The translations under genes and the position numbers were made by a program. Of a stretch of DNA of 64,000 nt, positions 1 to 10,990 are shown piece by piece. This stretch comes from Apostichopus japonicus (lineage: Eukaryota; Echinodermata; Holothuroidea; Aspidochirotida; Stichopodidae): contig NC_092582.1 of NCBI RefSeq assembly GCF_037975245.1, positions 24,528,077 to 24,592,076 of the forward strand. The letters are read 5' to 3'. A model generated the notes under the pieces. The model saw nothing but the letters and a program-made list of their open reading frames with translations. It had not been told where the DNA came from and made no database searches. Position 1 is the first letter of the stretch. Each line of letters begins with the position of its first letter.

Positions 1-59
1 TATTGTCCTGATGTTTTGTCATAAATAAACACAACCAATACGGAGTAAAGGGGGGGGGG

Positions 60-200
60 GGGGTCTTTCAAGGTCACATGGACAACTGAACATCTTGAAT
101 GACATTCAACACTCTTTGTCCTTGATAAGTTTGCAATGCATTGTTATACCCAACTTTGTAATCATATCTGTTTTTCTTCAAAAGTTAAAAATGGCATAAA
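60..200. repeat. Dispersed repeat family, copy 1
   Basis: This stretch shares wording with positions 4130-4510 and 43790-44150: a core reading ATTCAACACT, one base, TTTGTCC, then about 20 bases later a version of GCAATGCATTGTTA. It follows a 13-base poly-G run at about 51-63. Copies are diverged and no terminal repeats were seen, so the family type is unknown. Confidence 0.5.
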
Positions 201-782
201 CAACATTTTGTATAATAGTCTACGACCTATCCATTTTTCTTTATTTTATCTTCAATCATCCGTTTGACATCAGCAATACAAACTCTACTCATATGGTTCA
301 CCGATAAATATCCGGTTGAATAAAATTGATAAAAACAGAAGGAAAATGTATTTGTCTTTCTTCAATATATCTTTTCTATAGTAAACCCAAATCAATTTTG
401 GTACGAATATGTCATTGTTGAGACAGGCTTATATTATTCAGTTTGCTTAGTACCCTTTGATCAAAACCATGAAAAAAATTAGCTAAACTACCTGCAAGTT
501 TATCGACACACCCCCGGAACTATTACTGTTCAGAAGACGTTTAAGCATTATGTACTAAACACAGCTGTATTGTAAACACAGCCGTATTGGAATAAGATGA
601 AAAAACACATGACTCCGGAAGGGAAGGGAAACAAAAAACAAAATTGCACCATTTATTACGATATGAAGCTGATGTTGAGATTAGACTGATAAACACGCAA
701 AACCTGACCATATTGATAGCTGTTATTCACACGACAACGGTTCAGAGACTAACGGAATTTCAACTGATATTTTGACTTCGAA
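201..782 (+). other. Region upstream of the MIF-like gene
   Basis: There is no open frame and no clear TATA box. It presumably holds the promoter and 5'UTR of the gene starting at 783, but no element can be named. Confidence 0.3.
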
Positions 783-890
783 ATGCCGCTCTGCGTTGTG
801 CACACCAACAAAGCTTCCGAGACGATCTCAAATTCAACGATCAAAAAGTTATGTCAGTTGGTCGCAGATGCTTTGGGAAGTAACGTCAGT
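783..890 (+). CDS. MIF/D-dopachrome tautomerase-like protein, exon 1
   Basis: First exon (36 codons) of a three-exon gene: 783-890, 2222-2400 and 3125-3251, encoding 137 residues. The protein starts MPLCVVHTN, like the family signature MP-x-x-x-x-x-TN. Family members are small trimeric proteins acting as cytokines and as keto-enol tautomerases that use the N-terminal proline exposed after Met removal. That proline is present. The lysine at mature position 32 in human MIF is serine here, and residues aligned with Ile64, Tyr95 and Asn97 are also changed, so catalysis by the known mechanism is doubtful. The ATG has a purine at -3. The exon ends at a consensus GTAAGA donor (891). Intron 1 is phase 0 after codon 36, which matches the human MIF intron position as I recall it. 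No signal peptide is seen, as usual for MIF. Confidence 0.9.
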
Positions 891-1133
891 GTAAGAGTAA
901 CAATCTGTTCAATTCTTTTTGTACGTGTTGAATGTAAGGTCGACTGGGCTGCTGGTGTATATTCTAAGGTTATATGCTGCAGTAGATTATGCGCTAGGTT
1001 AGACTAAACTATAGGTTTGACTAGACTTACTTGGTCTATAGGCTTGACTAGGCTATCCTTGACTAGCTTAGCCCAGCCTATACTTTGACTTATTTATTTT
1101 TTCAATGTTCTTGATTTAGCGTTTCAGCGTTGC

Positions 1134-1135
<2 letters not shown>

Positions 1136-1216
<81 letters not shown>
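1136..1216. repeat. (AT)n microsatellite
   Basis: An almost pure AT dinucleotide run of about 80 bases inside intron 1 of the MIF-like gene. It is likely length-polymorphic. Confidence 0.97.
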
Positions 1217-1220
<4 letters not shown>

Positions 1221-1359
1221 GTATTTCAAAGTATTTCTTTGGAGATCCGGCTTTAGGGATCACAAGTGATTTTCGAGTTGCTAATCATCATGTTTGATCT
1301 CTAGAGTCGTAATTCAGTCGTAATTCTGGTGATGAGTAGCTTTACTATTCGAGAACACT

Positions 1360-2145
1360 TTTGTAACTGTACGTTTGCGACAATGGCACCAATGTTCTGG
1401 TACAACGTCCTTAATGATACAACTCATTCAGCCAATTGTGCCATTACGTAGTGTATATCTTAATCAAATGCGTGCTGTCAGAAATATTTGTAATGTTCAT
1501 TTCATTGATCATTCTTCTCCCCTATTTAAGGAATTAAATGTGCTCCCTATATTTCATCTCTTTAAACTTCAATTAGGCATGTTTGTTTATAACATTACAA
1601 TGGGCTTCTTCCGACTATTTATAATTCCTTCTTTAGTAGATATTCTAGTCTGCATAATCATAATTCTCGTATTAGTAGTAACTTACTTCATATTAAGTCA
1701 TCTTGTACTAAGTTAAGGCAATCCCAAGTACATTATTCAGGTGCAGTCTTGTGGAACAGTCTCCCACATTCTATTCGGTCAAAAGGTTCTTTGTACTCCT
1801 TTAAGTGTGCACTCAAATATTATCTTTTTAACTCTCAACCCAATACATTATTTCATTATTACATCAAAAACGTTTGTTATTTCGAACTTGTTTTTGTCTT
1901 ATTTTTTGTTTATTTAATTATCTTTTTTGTTCAGTATTTGCTTATACATAATTAAACATGTCATTAATATTTATTGTATATGGGAGCCAAACCAGAAGAG
2001 CTATGCTTATTTTTGGTTGCCTCTACCATTCATATACTGTATTGCTTTATTTCGATTTCTTTATGATGTTACTATCACATTATTTGTTATTGTATTATAT
2101 GTATATTTTTGTTTTTGAATCAAACCAAATCAAATTAACAGTTGA
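1360..2145 (+). mobile_element. Decayed non-LTR retrotransposon, 3' end of ORF2
   Basis: Translation gives the typical C-terminal tail of a jockey/CR1-type LINE ORF2 in pieces: QMRAVRNIC, then FKELNVLP and FKLQLGMFVYN in one frame (1375-1605), then after a frameshift GAVLWNSLPHSIRS and FKCALKYYLF (about 1740-1835). An AT-rich 3'UTR follows and ends near CAAACCAAATCAAATT at about 2140. It is in the same orientation as the host gene, lies inside intron 1, is 5' truncated and is frame-broken. No reverse transcriptase core remains. Clade assignment within the jockey/CR1 group is not secure. Confidence 0.75.
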
Positions 2146-2221
2146 TTATAAACGTGACGAAAGTTGAACTATTTGCAGTGACATATTGATCTGTATGGTA
2201 TATTGTTTGTTTCCTCCTCAG

Positions 2222-2400
2222 AGTGTAACCGTGGAGATGAGAAGTGGGAAGTTGATGTGTCGGGCGGGAGATCCAAGCAAATCGTGGGGGTTCTTCGAAT
2301 TGCATGGCACCAACAACTTTCTTGATCCAAAGGACACCCTAGCTGTCGGTAACAAAATGTTTGAATTCGGTGTGAACGAGTTGGACATACCTAGAAATTG
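2222..2400 (+). CDS. MIF/D-dopachrome tautomerase-like protein, exon 2
   Basis: Middle exon, 179 nt, residues 37-95 plus two bases of codon 96. The acceptor is TTTCCTCCTCAG (ending 2221) and the donor is GTAAGG (2401), giving a phase 2 intron, the same phase as intron 2 of vertebrate MIF. It encodes the segment SVTVEMRSGKLMCRAGDPSK, which aligns with the beta-strand and loop around residues 39-56 of MIF, then FFELHGTNN in place of the SLHSIGKI strand. The CALC redox motif of vertebrate MIF is absent (SWGF occupies that place). The residue aligned to Ile64 is probably threonine. The exon continues with an amphipathic helix-like stretch ending LDIPRN, equivalent to the LRISPDR of human MIF. Confidence 0.9.
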
Positions 2401-2567
2401 GTAAGGACTAGAAAGAAAAATGTATGAGCAGGAAACTGGTTTGTTGTCATTGAACAATACCAAATACCTTTATTATAAATTAAATTTAATAATCATAAAC
2501 AAAAACCCTCAAAATCTAAAAATCTCGAATCTCTTTCTCCCCCGTATCCCTATTCATACACCATCCC

Positions 2568-2960
2568 GACCCCACTCCTCTTCAAGGGAGGGAGTATGAA
2601 AGACGCCCGTCTCTCCCTATCCATGCACCCCCTCCCACCCCCCCCCCCCCCGCCACCACTCCTCTTCAAGGGAGGGAGTTCTATAGACGCCCGTCTCTCC
2701 CTATCCATCCACCCCCTCCCCCGCCACCACTCCTCTTCAAGGGAGGGAGTAGTATAGACGCCTGTCTCTCCCTATCCATCCACCCCCTCCCCCCCCCCCC
2801 CCCGCCACCATTCCTCTTCAAGGGAGGGAGTATGAAAGACGCCCGTCTCTCCCTATCCATCCACCCCGCCACCACTCCTCTTCAAGGGAGGGAGTACTAT
2901 AGACGCCGTCTCTCCCTATCCATTCACCCCCTCCCCCCTCACTCCTTACAAGGGAGTAAA
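2568..2960. repeat. C-rich minisatellite, ~64-84 bp unit, about 5 copies
   Basis: Repeated block in intron 2 of the MIF-like gene. Each unit carries CGCCCGTCTCTCCC, a variable run of C, CCACCACTCCTC and TTCAAGGGAGGGAGT. Unit starts marked by the first motif are near 2604, 2688, 2760, 2841 and 2905. The unit length varies mainly through the poly-C tract. The strong strand asymmetry (C on +) makes it a candidate for replication slippage. Confidence 0.92.
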
Positions 2961-3124
2961 TAGACGCGTACATGTGTGCCTAAATTATTGCCCCTTTTTA
3001 AGGTACTGGAACACCCAAATAGACTCCCCATGAAACTCGTTCTCTGTTACTATTTTTGCCAGTTGAATAGTTACAATATAACAGTTTCCATTTTATAACG
3101 CGCTCTTATTTTCTCTGTCAACAG

Positions 3125-3251
3125 CCTCTTCGTCTTGATGCATGAACATGACGCAAAGCATGTCGGGATACGTGGCAACCAGTTTCTCGTTGACCTGCCA
3201 CACTATTCAAACTATGTGAAACCAGATTATTACAAAGACTTACGAAAATAG
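3125..3251 (+). CDS. MIF/D-dopachrome tautomerase-like protein, exon 3 with stop
   Basis: Last coding exon: it completes codon 96 (Cys) and encodes residues 97-137, with stop TAG at 3249-3251. The acceptor is TTTTCTCTGTCAACAG. LFVLMHEHDAKHVGIRGNQF aligns with the last strand and C-terminus of MIF (human YINYYDMNAANVGWNNSTF), sharing the VG and the terminal N-x-F pattern. The Tyr95 and Asn97 equivalents are Phe and Leu. The protein then runs 21 residues further (117-137), rich in Tyr and Lys, whereas vertebrate MIF ends one residue after the Phe. The extension would project from the trimer near the subunit interface, a place that matters for assembly. There is no sign of frameshift or degeneration. 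Confidence 0.88.
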
Positions 3252-3358
3252 GCAACTTCAGTCAAACCCACCCACCTTAACAGCATTGTAGGCCCCATGG
3301 ACAAGATCATGTACTGTGCCGGTCCTTATACAACCCCTACCCAGGTCGCTCGCTATGA

Positions 3359-3364
3359 AATAAA
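3359..3364 (+). terminator. Poly(A) signal of the MIF-like gene
   Basis: AATAAA lies 108 bases after the stop codon, a normal distance for a short animal 3'UTR. Cleavage would be expected near 3380-3395. Confidence 0.65.
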
Positions 3365-5430
3365 TTCAAAATTAATCAAATTCAGAATAGCGCTGGTACA
3401 AGTCTGCTATACATGTTGAGTCTTTATTTCACTGACAACAGTGTGCTTTCTTCACTTTATTCCTTCGATACTAATTATGATATATATTAAATCAGTAAGT
3501 TGTGATACCCATTAACTATCCATGGGGTTCCTTAATCTTAGGCCTTGGGCAACTAACTATCCAGAGTGTCTATTGTGTTAAGATGGGCCTAGTACAGCCC
3601 AAGTCTCTATGAGAAATATTTTATCCAATTTCAATACCAAAATCGCTTCACATTTCTTAACTAATGGGCACTGAGCATGCAGCAAATTTACATTGGTTTT
3701 AGGTGCGTGTGTGTGTGTATCGGTGTGTTTGGTTTTGTTTGTTGATATTGATATTTTTCTCGCTTTTGATTATTTTATTTTTTCTTGAGTGTTTTGTTTT
3801 GTGTGTGTTCAAAACTTGTGTAACAAGTTGATTGTTTCTATATGCGTCATTATGAATAACTATAATTTGTGATTGTAATATTATCGCGTATAGGTTGGTC
3901 CTAATAACGCTAAAGCATATATAGTTAAAAACCAACGTATAATACATGCTTTGAACACACACGCGCACACACACGCACAATAAATGAACTGCTAATAATT
4001 AGCGAGATTTTAACCGTTAAACCGTCAAGAAACTTTTCTCAAGTTTTGTTTATTACTATTAAAAGTTAAATTTGTTTACTTTTAGTTTGAAGTCATAACA
4101 ACTTTCGCCTAATCTCATTGTTCTTACTACAATCTGTTTTGTGGATTAAAGTAAACGATAAGATGCAAAAGCATTGTTTCTAAAGCTTTTCTAGTTTGAG
4201 ATATTCACCTTTAAACTATGCTAATACCTCTGGAACGCTCCTTTAAGGTTACAGTGACGGCGACAACGTGCTCCTGAGTACATACCTTTATGTTACAGTT
4301 TATTTACTGTTTTTATTATAAATTATAAAACTTGAACCAAAACATGTTCTTAAAGGTTGTTAGGAGCTATAGATCACATTTAGGTGGTATTCAACACTAT
4401 TTGTCCTTGGCAAATGTGAAATGCATTGTAGCATATTATTTGAGGCCATCAAATGTTTGTTGACGTCCAATATTGAGTTTTGTGTGTTAGACTAAGTAAT
4501 ACGACCACTTTCATTGTAACAACACTGTAACAACTAAGTCAAAGAAATCACCTCATGGTCGAGGGGAGGGGAGGGGTTATTTAACTATAAATAAAACTAT
4601 TTTTATTAAATTTTGGAGTATTTAAAGTGGAAAAATACATCATCTGTTTTTTGTTTCGAAAGGAAAATAGTTTATTCATGCTTTAAATCATAAAATATAC
4701 AAAATCAATCGGATGGAAAAGGTTTTCTTATGAAACAGAAACTGATGTTGATGCTGCTACATTTATTTAGTGCTTTGTCATTTACAAATGATTTGTCAAT
4801 GTACTTGTTCATACAGAATCCACAGATTGTCATTATTAGCTTAAATATAAACCTGATAAAAAAAAACATGTATGCGTTTTCATGCAATTAAAACTATGAA
4901 TTCATAACAAAAAGGAAAAACGATGTTGAAAATGAAAAATAAATATGCAGCATGGGTAATAGTAATTAGTACGTTTGAGAAATATTCGACATTTTGTGTT
5001 TGAAGTTTCCTGTGTTGGTCCTTCAAGTAGCTGATGGTTGACAAAATGCTACCCCGTTCCAATATGAAAGAGGGTTCTCGATGTAAAGGGTCGTTTGCGA
5101 TACTCAATATGAACTTTTATTCTTATTTCCTGTTATAATGAAATGAATTATAATTGCCGAAAATGATCTGCTTGTTATGTTGGCTATCAATTAATGTATA
5201 ATGAATATAACACTATTTTAATTTACACACTCATACTGTGCATGAATCTTTTCATCCACGTTGATCCACAAGAGTGCATAACCAGAGCACAGAAGCGTTG
5301 GCATTTAGATATACCCGTATATAAAGATTATCTCTACCTCATACCTCCACTCGGTCCCACTTCATATCAACCTCGAGAAAAATGAAATGCACACTGTAAA
5401 CGTAGATATAAATACAGTGGTTTACGGCGA
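3365..5430. other. Intergenic region
   Basis: AT-rich with GT/AC-rich patches (for example 3705-3730 and 3955-3980) and a copy of the dispersed repeat family at 4130-4510. Short open frames are scattered with stops and have no splice context. No gene was recognised. Confidence 0.6.
4130..4510. repeat. Dispersed repeat family, copy 2
   Basis: It shares with the copy at 43790-44150, in the same orientation, the blocks GATATTCACCTTT, CTCCTTTAA, TATTTGAGGCCAT and TTTTGTGT in the same order, and with the copy at 60-200 the ATTCAACACT...TTTGTCC core. It is an ancient interspersed repeat of unknown class. No terminal repeat or coding was seen. Confidence 0.6.
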
Positions 5431-6434
5431 TTGGCACTTAATGAGGTAGAGATTGGGCATAAATTGCTACCGGTAATCCAACCGTCGGTACTGGGGCTTT
5501 GAAACAAGAGGCCCTATTGGCGCACCGGACAAAACTACGGCTTTTCTCGACATGAGGATATTGGCGCTTTCGGCACCTTAAACCTGTAGCACATGCTACG
5601 CCACTCAGCCACGACGAGCCGGTTTCCAGACGGATAGGGCCATCTTCCTTTACTAGGCCTATTCTAACCTAACGATAGCAGAACTAAGGGCGTTTACGCC
5701 TAGCTTTCTGGCCCCCTCTTCGCATTCTTATCATACAATTCGTCTTTTCTTCTAACAAACTGAAACAACACGGAAGAGCAGGGAAACGAAATCGTTCAAG
5801 ATATTGTTCATTAGAGTAATTAGTCACCGATTTAACTCTCAACAAGAATTGTTCCCCTAATTACCACAGTGCTTCGAATCATGGATGTGTTATACCGTAG
5901 TCCGACCACGCACTCTCTCAGTCTTTATGTATACCTTCCTATATCTAACTGTTGATCAAAGTCACTGGTTTGTGGAGGTAGTACACATAAACTGCTGCGA
6001 TGTCGTTGCCTCACGCTATTTGATGTTTTGTACGAATCATTGTAAATATATATGTTTTTCACAGACATTAAAATACAAATTTGAGGTCGCGTTGTGTCGA
6101 AAAAGTTCATCAAGTCTAAGTTCCCCTATGTCTGTCTGTTTAGGTTACTTGAACAGCATTGATCACATGCCCTGTACAATGAGTGCTTGATAACCAAGGT
6201 GTAACCTGCAATGTGGGATACGAAATATAAAAACAAGTGTCTATAGCAGGGTTTCCCTAACTAAATCTCAACAGTTCTCCATTTAAATGAAAAATCCACA
6301 TATAAAAACCTAAGCTAATATAATGTGCCTGGCATGAATTATGAGACTATAAACGATTCACATAAATACGTTAATGACTAAAGCGTTACTTTAAAAGTGT
6401 AAGATAGTCCATACGGTGCACCCGTTTGTGCTAA

Positions 6435-6490
6435 TGACGTCATTGTGACGAAATCCGAAAATTCTTCGTCTCCAGAGGAGAGAGATCAGA
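6435..6490 (+). other. Possible 5' non-coding exon next to a CRE site
   Basis: A perfect TGACGTCA (6435-6442) is followed 48 bases later by a consensus donor, TCAGAG/GTAAGT, cutting after 6490. The intervening sequence has no sustained ATG frame, so it could only be 5'UTR or non-coding RNA. The next strong acceptor downstream is at 7183. This is inferred from splice signals alone. Confidence 0.2.
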
Positions 6491-7183
6491 GGTAAGTAAT
6501 TTGTTGTGTTCCGTGTAGGCTTATTCATCATTATAATTTAATTGCAGTTTGTCGTCTGCTTCCCAAACATGACCTATAGTAGCCACCAAAATGTCTTCTG
6601 AAATCCTGTTCCCTGAAAGGAGAAAACAAAAAAAGATATGTACGGGAATTAATCTATTCTATTTTAATCACATCCGCGGAGTTTCAATTTAACTTTCATT
6701 AAGTATTGACCGATCTCAATAGATTTAATAAACATATTTGATTGGTTCCCAATAAATTCGAAGTCAAAATATCTCACATGAAAAATGTGTGACATCACCA
6801 TACAGTCATTGTCGGTCTTACAGTCATATCTTTCCATACCTCGCCGTCAGAGGAAAATCAAACTTAAGAATTATGATCAAAGGTATGTAATATAGGACTA
6901 ATCTATTCAAATTTGAGCAAGAAATTCAGAAGATATTACTTGATCGTTACGATAGGAGATGAATAAAGGGTGCAGGGATATTCATAATGGTACCGGAAAG
7001 TTAGTTTGTTTACCGCTCACAATTAATTAGTGTAAAAACAACATAGCAAATATAAAGCTAAATCATTTTTGTTTTTTTGTCCTCTTTTCCTTGGCGGCGA
7101 AACTTGGGTATTCGTTCTTTTTGCATGATGCTTTCATCCAAACTGTTGTAAGAGGCTTTGCTCTTTGTGTTTCTGTTTTTCAG

Positions 7184-7220
7184 TGGTCGGATTAATCGCA
7201 TCAAGGCTAGATCAGGCAGG
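7184..7220 (+). other. Possible 37-nt micro-exon
   Basis: A very good acceptor (TTTCTGTTTTTCAG ending 7183) and donor (GG/GTAAGT at 7221) delimit 37 nt. Two frames are open, one reading GRINRIKARSGR. It could follow the donor at 6491. It does not join in frame directly with the exon at 29565, so another exon would be needed if they belong together. Confidence 0.25.
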
Positions 7221-7837
7221 GTAAGTATACCTTAATCCAGATAATCACGAATGTCGTTACCGGCTTATCGTTCATCAGCTATTCATCAAAATATGCAGGA
7301 ATTCAACTGCCCTTTTGTTATTTAAATTAACATCTATGCTCCCATACGGAAAAGATAAAGACTGGTTTATCATATCTATCGATGTACTGTATAGACCTAC
7401 GCGTACAAGCCTGTCTGCATGTGTACACTGTACGTGGGCTTTCAGTATAGAGCCTTTATAAGCATACGTTAACTTAACCTTCAATGGGACTGGGGTTGAG
7501 AGTGGAACAAGTTGTTTGTTACACAGGCTCTATTTTGGTTGACCTTCCTTAAATAGTAACTTCATTTGCACACTTCGGAATGGATTATCTTCTCCACAGT
7601 ACCATCAATATTTATGGACAAATGTTCCTTGTCGCGGTTTCCAGAAGAACAATATTATATATCTTATCATTGGCAGATAATACAACCGGAATAACTAGCG
7701 TTTATTCCCCATGAGCAAGCTGCTGGAGAATTTAGTCTGGTCTAAGTCAATGCGAACAATTCCAACTCTTGTAACAATATGGAGCGTATTATTCTAAAAT
7801 TCGGAAGTAAATACAGGACTTGCTTACGTTCTCGGAG

Positions 7838-8210
7838 GCTAATTGGATCCGTAAAGGAATTAAAAACAGGATTTTCGGAACTAAATACAGGAATTTTTGG
7901 AACTAAATACAACATTTTTGGAACGATATTCTAAATTTTTGGAACTAAATTCAAGAACTTCGGAACTAAATTCAGGAATTTCGGAACTAAATACAGGATT
8001 TTCGGAACTAAATTCAGGAATTTCGGAACTAAATACAGGATTTCGGAACTAAATTTTGGAACTAAATACAGGATTTTCGGAAAGAAATTTACTATTTTTG
8101 GAACTAAATACAGGATATCGGAACAAAAATCAGGATTTTCGGAACTAAATTTATGACTTTCTGAACTAAATTCAGGATTTTTGAAACTAAATACGTGATT
8201 TTCTTGCGTT
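7838..8210. repeat. 21-22-bp minisatellite, about 17 copies
   Basis: Units read GGAACTAAATACAGGATTTT with a following C and variable trimming. Some copies have TTCAGGAATTTC instead of TACAGGATTTTC. A 130-codon minus-strand frame over it (7931-8323) is a product of the repeat, not a gene. Confidence 0.93.
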
Positions 8211-9877
8211 CTCAGAGTGATTGAACTCATAACGAAACCTGCGTAGATCAATGAACTGCTTGTGGCAACCCTCTGCCCCGGATCAGGAGGCTCTCTGCCT
8301 ATACGCCGTACCGAACCAAACAATCAAACGAATTCCCTTGCCATGGATACTTTCAAGGGATATCTTTATTTCCAATCTAAGTTGTGTCGGATTCTATTTG
8401 TCAATCGTGGTGGTCGACTGATCTTTTGCTTCTCCGGTCCGTGGTAAGTACCTAGGGACAGTAAGGGGACCAAGGGGAAGGAAGGGAACAGATGAAGAAG
8501 AAAAACCGTGAGTACACTTTTTCTATACTAAATGTTCCTGATCGTCTTACTAACACAGAACAAGTCGCACTCACACAATTTTATTGATGTACATTGAGGC
8601 CCAATTTAAGACCCATTTAAACCATTTATTCAACAGACACGAAACAAAGCGTAATGAATTACAAATCCAAACGCAATTATTAATAATTATTTGTAATTCC
8701 AAACTAACTCCGCATAGTCAATTTATTCTATAGATAAAACAAAGTGTACTTAAAAATCGTACTTATTTAAACAATTTTTAAGCATCTCATTACAATGGTA
8801 AATTAAACAAAATTTAATCGCTACAAAACGTGCTTAATTTCTTAATTCCATTCTCATTACAAATTCCCATAACTTATCTCGCGGATAAGTGGATCAACTC
8901 AAACCAGCGATTAAAAGAAATATGACATTTCATTCTCCTTTAAGAGAGAACAATATTTAGCGCATGCCTCTACATTCTCTCCACGTTCTTCAAATTTTAA
9001 GACCACGAAAGTATCCATTATTTATTTTGCCTCGTAGCTCACTTGTATCTTCATCGATGATGGCGAAAAGTACAAATGTAGGATTTTGCTGTACAACAAT
9101 TTTCAATTTTGTTTTTACAGCAAGCGCACGTTTGTAAAGATTTTTTGGGGTAAACATTATTATGAAGCTGAAGGTGCTACCATGACATTACACTTGCATT
9201 TATAGTTTAGTAAAAATATTGTTTTGATATATCATTCATTAAAAGACCTAGTTTTCAGCAAAACAGTATATAATTTTGCTTTCATGAAAGTATGTCGCGT
9301 GAGTACAAGCGTTTCACCCAAATATCCACACCGTGCCTCGTTAGATAAAATATCTCACAGAAATGTTCCAGACATCAGCTCGTTTGGTTTTACTTTTCGA
9401 ACCACAAACATTACCTTAGCATTCCACCACACCTTATCTTCCATTCCCGAAAAAGTATGACTGGAATATAAGTTGTGCAAAATAATTGCGAACGGAAGAC
9501 CACGAAAAGGGGTAATACAACCAGTGTATTTATATGTACAAACGCACTATACCGAACGGCAGTTCCATACCCTGCCGATGTCGATTCCATTCTCGATGAT
9601 GTTTTGACGGTATCGCCAAAGAAAACCATACCGAGGCATTCTGGAACCGATTACACCAGCTACAACCGATCCTGAAAATAAAACCGTTTCAAGGTCAATT
9701 TGCTATGGGCACTTTTCGGTGATGTCAGTATACAGTATGCTATGCAATTATCACAACATTGTATTAGGCTTGTCACAAGTTGTTTGTATTTATGTAAAAA
9801 AAAAAATTAATTACGCTTATTAATGCTCTATTGTTGTAGTGTACATATTGGTTGACACAACTGTTTTGTCTGTGTTT
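8211..9877. other. Intergenic region
   Basis: A frame at 8262-8447 ends at a donor-like GTAAGT (8444) but has no good acceptor or known similarity. The remainder is AT-rich without recognisable features. Confidence 0.5.
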
Positions 9878-10108
9878 TAGGCCACATATATTCATAGATA
9901 TATATGTTATGTTAGTGTTGGAGGCCACAGACATTCATAGATACATCTATCATGTTAGTGTTGTAGGCCACATATATTCATAGATACAGCTGTTATGTTG
10001 GTGTTGTAGGCCACAGACATTCATTGATACAGCTGTTATGTTAAATATATTCATAGATAGGGATCTACATCTATTATATGTTAGTATTGTTGGCCACATA
10101 TATTCATA
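9878..10108. repeat. 43-bp satellite, variant A, left part
   Basis: About five monomers of 43 bp, core GCCACATATATTCATAGATAC, then ATCTATTATGTTAGTGTTG and a few more bases. It is the continuation of the array at 14913-16040; a transposon split the array in the middle of one monomer. Confidence 0.92.
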
Positions 10109-10114
10109 CTCTCT

Positions 10115-10315
10115 TAAAATGTTAGACTGAAGAATTCAGTCTTCTTTGAGACTGAAATTTTTTTCAGTGTTATACACTGAGTTTAGACTGAGAAACACTC
10201 TACTTAGACTGTATTATCAGTTACACCGTTCAGTCGCTGTTTTGGACTGACTTTATTAACCAATCAGCTAATCACATGTGGCATGTCATCTTACCATTTT
10301 CAGTCTCTGTATTCC
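10115..10315. repeat. Left subterminal CAGTCT/AGACTG repeats
   Basis: Many copies in both orientations of TTCAGTCT and AGACTGAA are packed next to the left transposon end and mirrored by the cluster at 14610-14900. Such subterminal arrays often bind transposase in hAT and related elements; here that role is an inference. Confidence 0.7.
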
Positions 10316-10555
10316 ACTGAAAAATGTATCCAATCAGAGAACAGAAATGCGCCTACGTCATCCGAAAACTTGCAAATACGCCGCATAAAAATAAGTGTGA
10401 CAACGAGCGCTACAACTTGTGTACATATATACTACTATATTCTTCGCTTAGCCAGGTACTCGCTGTACTGTACGTACGCACGCCGTACACACAGCTAGGC
10501 ATGAACGAGACAGACGACCGTATGTCTAAGCTAGAGTAAAGGTTATAAATTAGCA

Positions 10556-10625
10556 ATGGCTGAGTCTTTAAGAACTTTTCTTACAAATAAAGGTTTCCAC
10601 GAAGAAGTGATAACAGTGTTCGAGG
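10556..10625 (+). CDS. Possible first coding exon inside the transposon, SAM-like start
   Basis: An ATG with G at -3 and G at +4 opens a frame MAESLRTFLTNKG, continuing FHEEVITVF and E, and is cut by a donor-like G/GTATGT at 10626 (intron phase 1). The leucine/phenylalanine spacing resembles helix 1-2 of SAM-type domains at the start of many animal proteins. The 200 bases upstream are richer in CG dinucleotides (10350-10510) than the neighbourhood, like a promoter or 5'UTR. No downstream exon was recognised inside the element, so this may be a captured or decayed gene start. SAM assignment is tentative. Confidence 0.3.
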
Positions 10626-10779
10626 GTATGTATGTATGTTTTTTGTTGTTTTCCAATTAATACAGAATAAAAGCTTGGCAGTTCGTAACGTTAGTTATTC
10701 TAGGCTTGTGCGCGAGGTAGGCCTAGCTAGGCTGTACTATAGCAAATAGGGCCTAGGCTGTTGTTATAATTGGTGGGGC

Positions 10780-10990
10780 CTATTAACACGATCGTCGGGC
10801 GAATAAGCACGCCGGTCCTGCATATGTACCCGATCGTCGGGCAAATCAGCCCGCCTGTCCTGCGTATGTACCCGATCGTCGGGCAAATCAGCCCGCCTGT
10901 CCTGCATATGTACCCGATCGTCGGCCGAATAAGCACGCTTGTCCTGCAGTATGTACTCGATCGTCCCAAAATGAATCTAGGCCTAGGCTA
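10780..10990. repeat. ~48-bp tandem repeat inside the transposon, about 4 copies
   Basis: Units contain GATCGTCGGGCAAATCAGCC, then CGCCTGTCCTGCATATGTACCC. Open frames on both strands here (10727-10991) arise because 48 is a multiple of three; they are not genes. Confidence 0.92.

Larger units (their letters stand above)
5431..7837. other. Intergenic region with possible spliced exons
   Basis: The part at 5440-5640 is more GC-rich than its surroundings and has a weak tRNA-like box on the minus strand. A CRE octamer is at 6435, a strong splice donor at 6491, and a micro-exon candidate at 7184-7220. No coding frame of convincing length was found. Confidence 0.4.

Noticed and set aside
5440-5640. 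tRNA-derived SINE on the minus strand
   Set aside because: TGGCTGAGTGG resembles an A box, but the B box is weak and misplaced and no tail or target duplication was seen.
7931-8323. 130-codon minus-strand frame
   Set aside because: Mostly the 21-22-bp minisatellite; repetitive LVPKF residues.
8262-8447. Coding exon ending at donor 8444
   Set aside because: No good acceptor; joining to the exon at 29565 gives an immediate stop.
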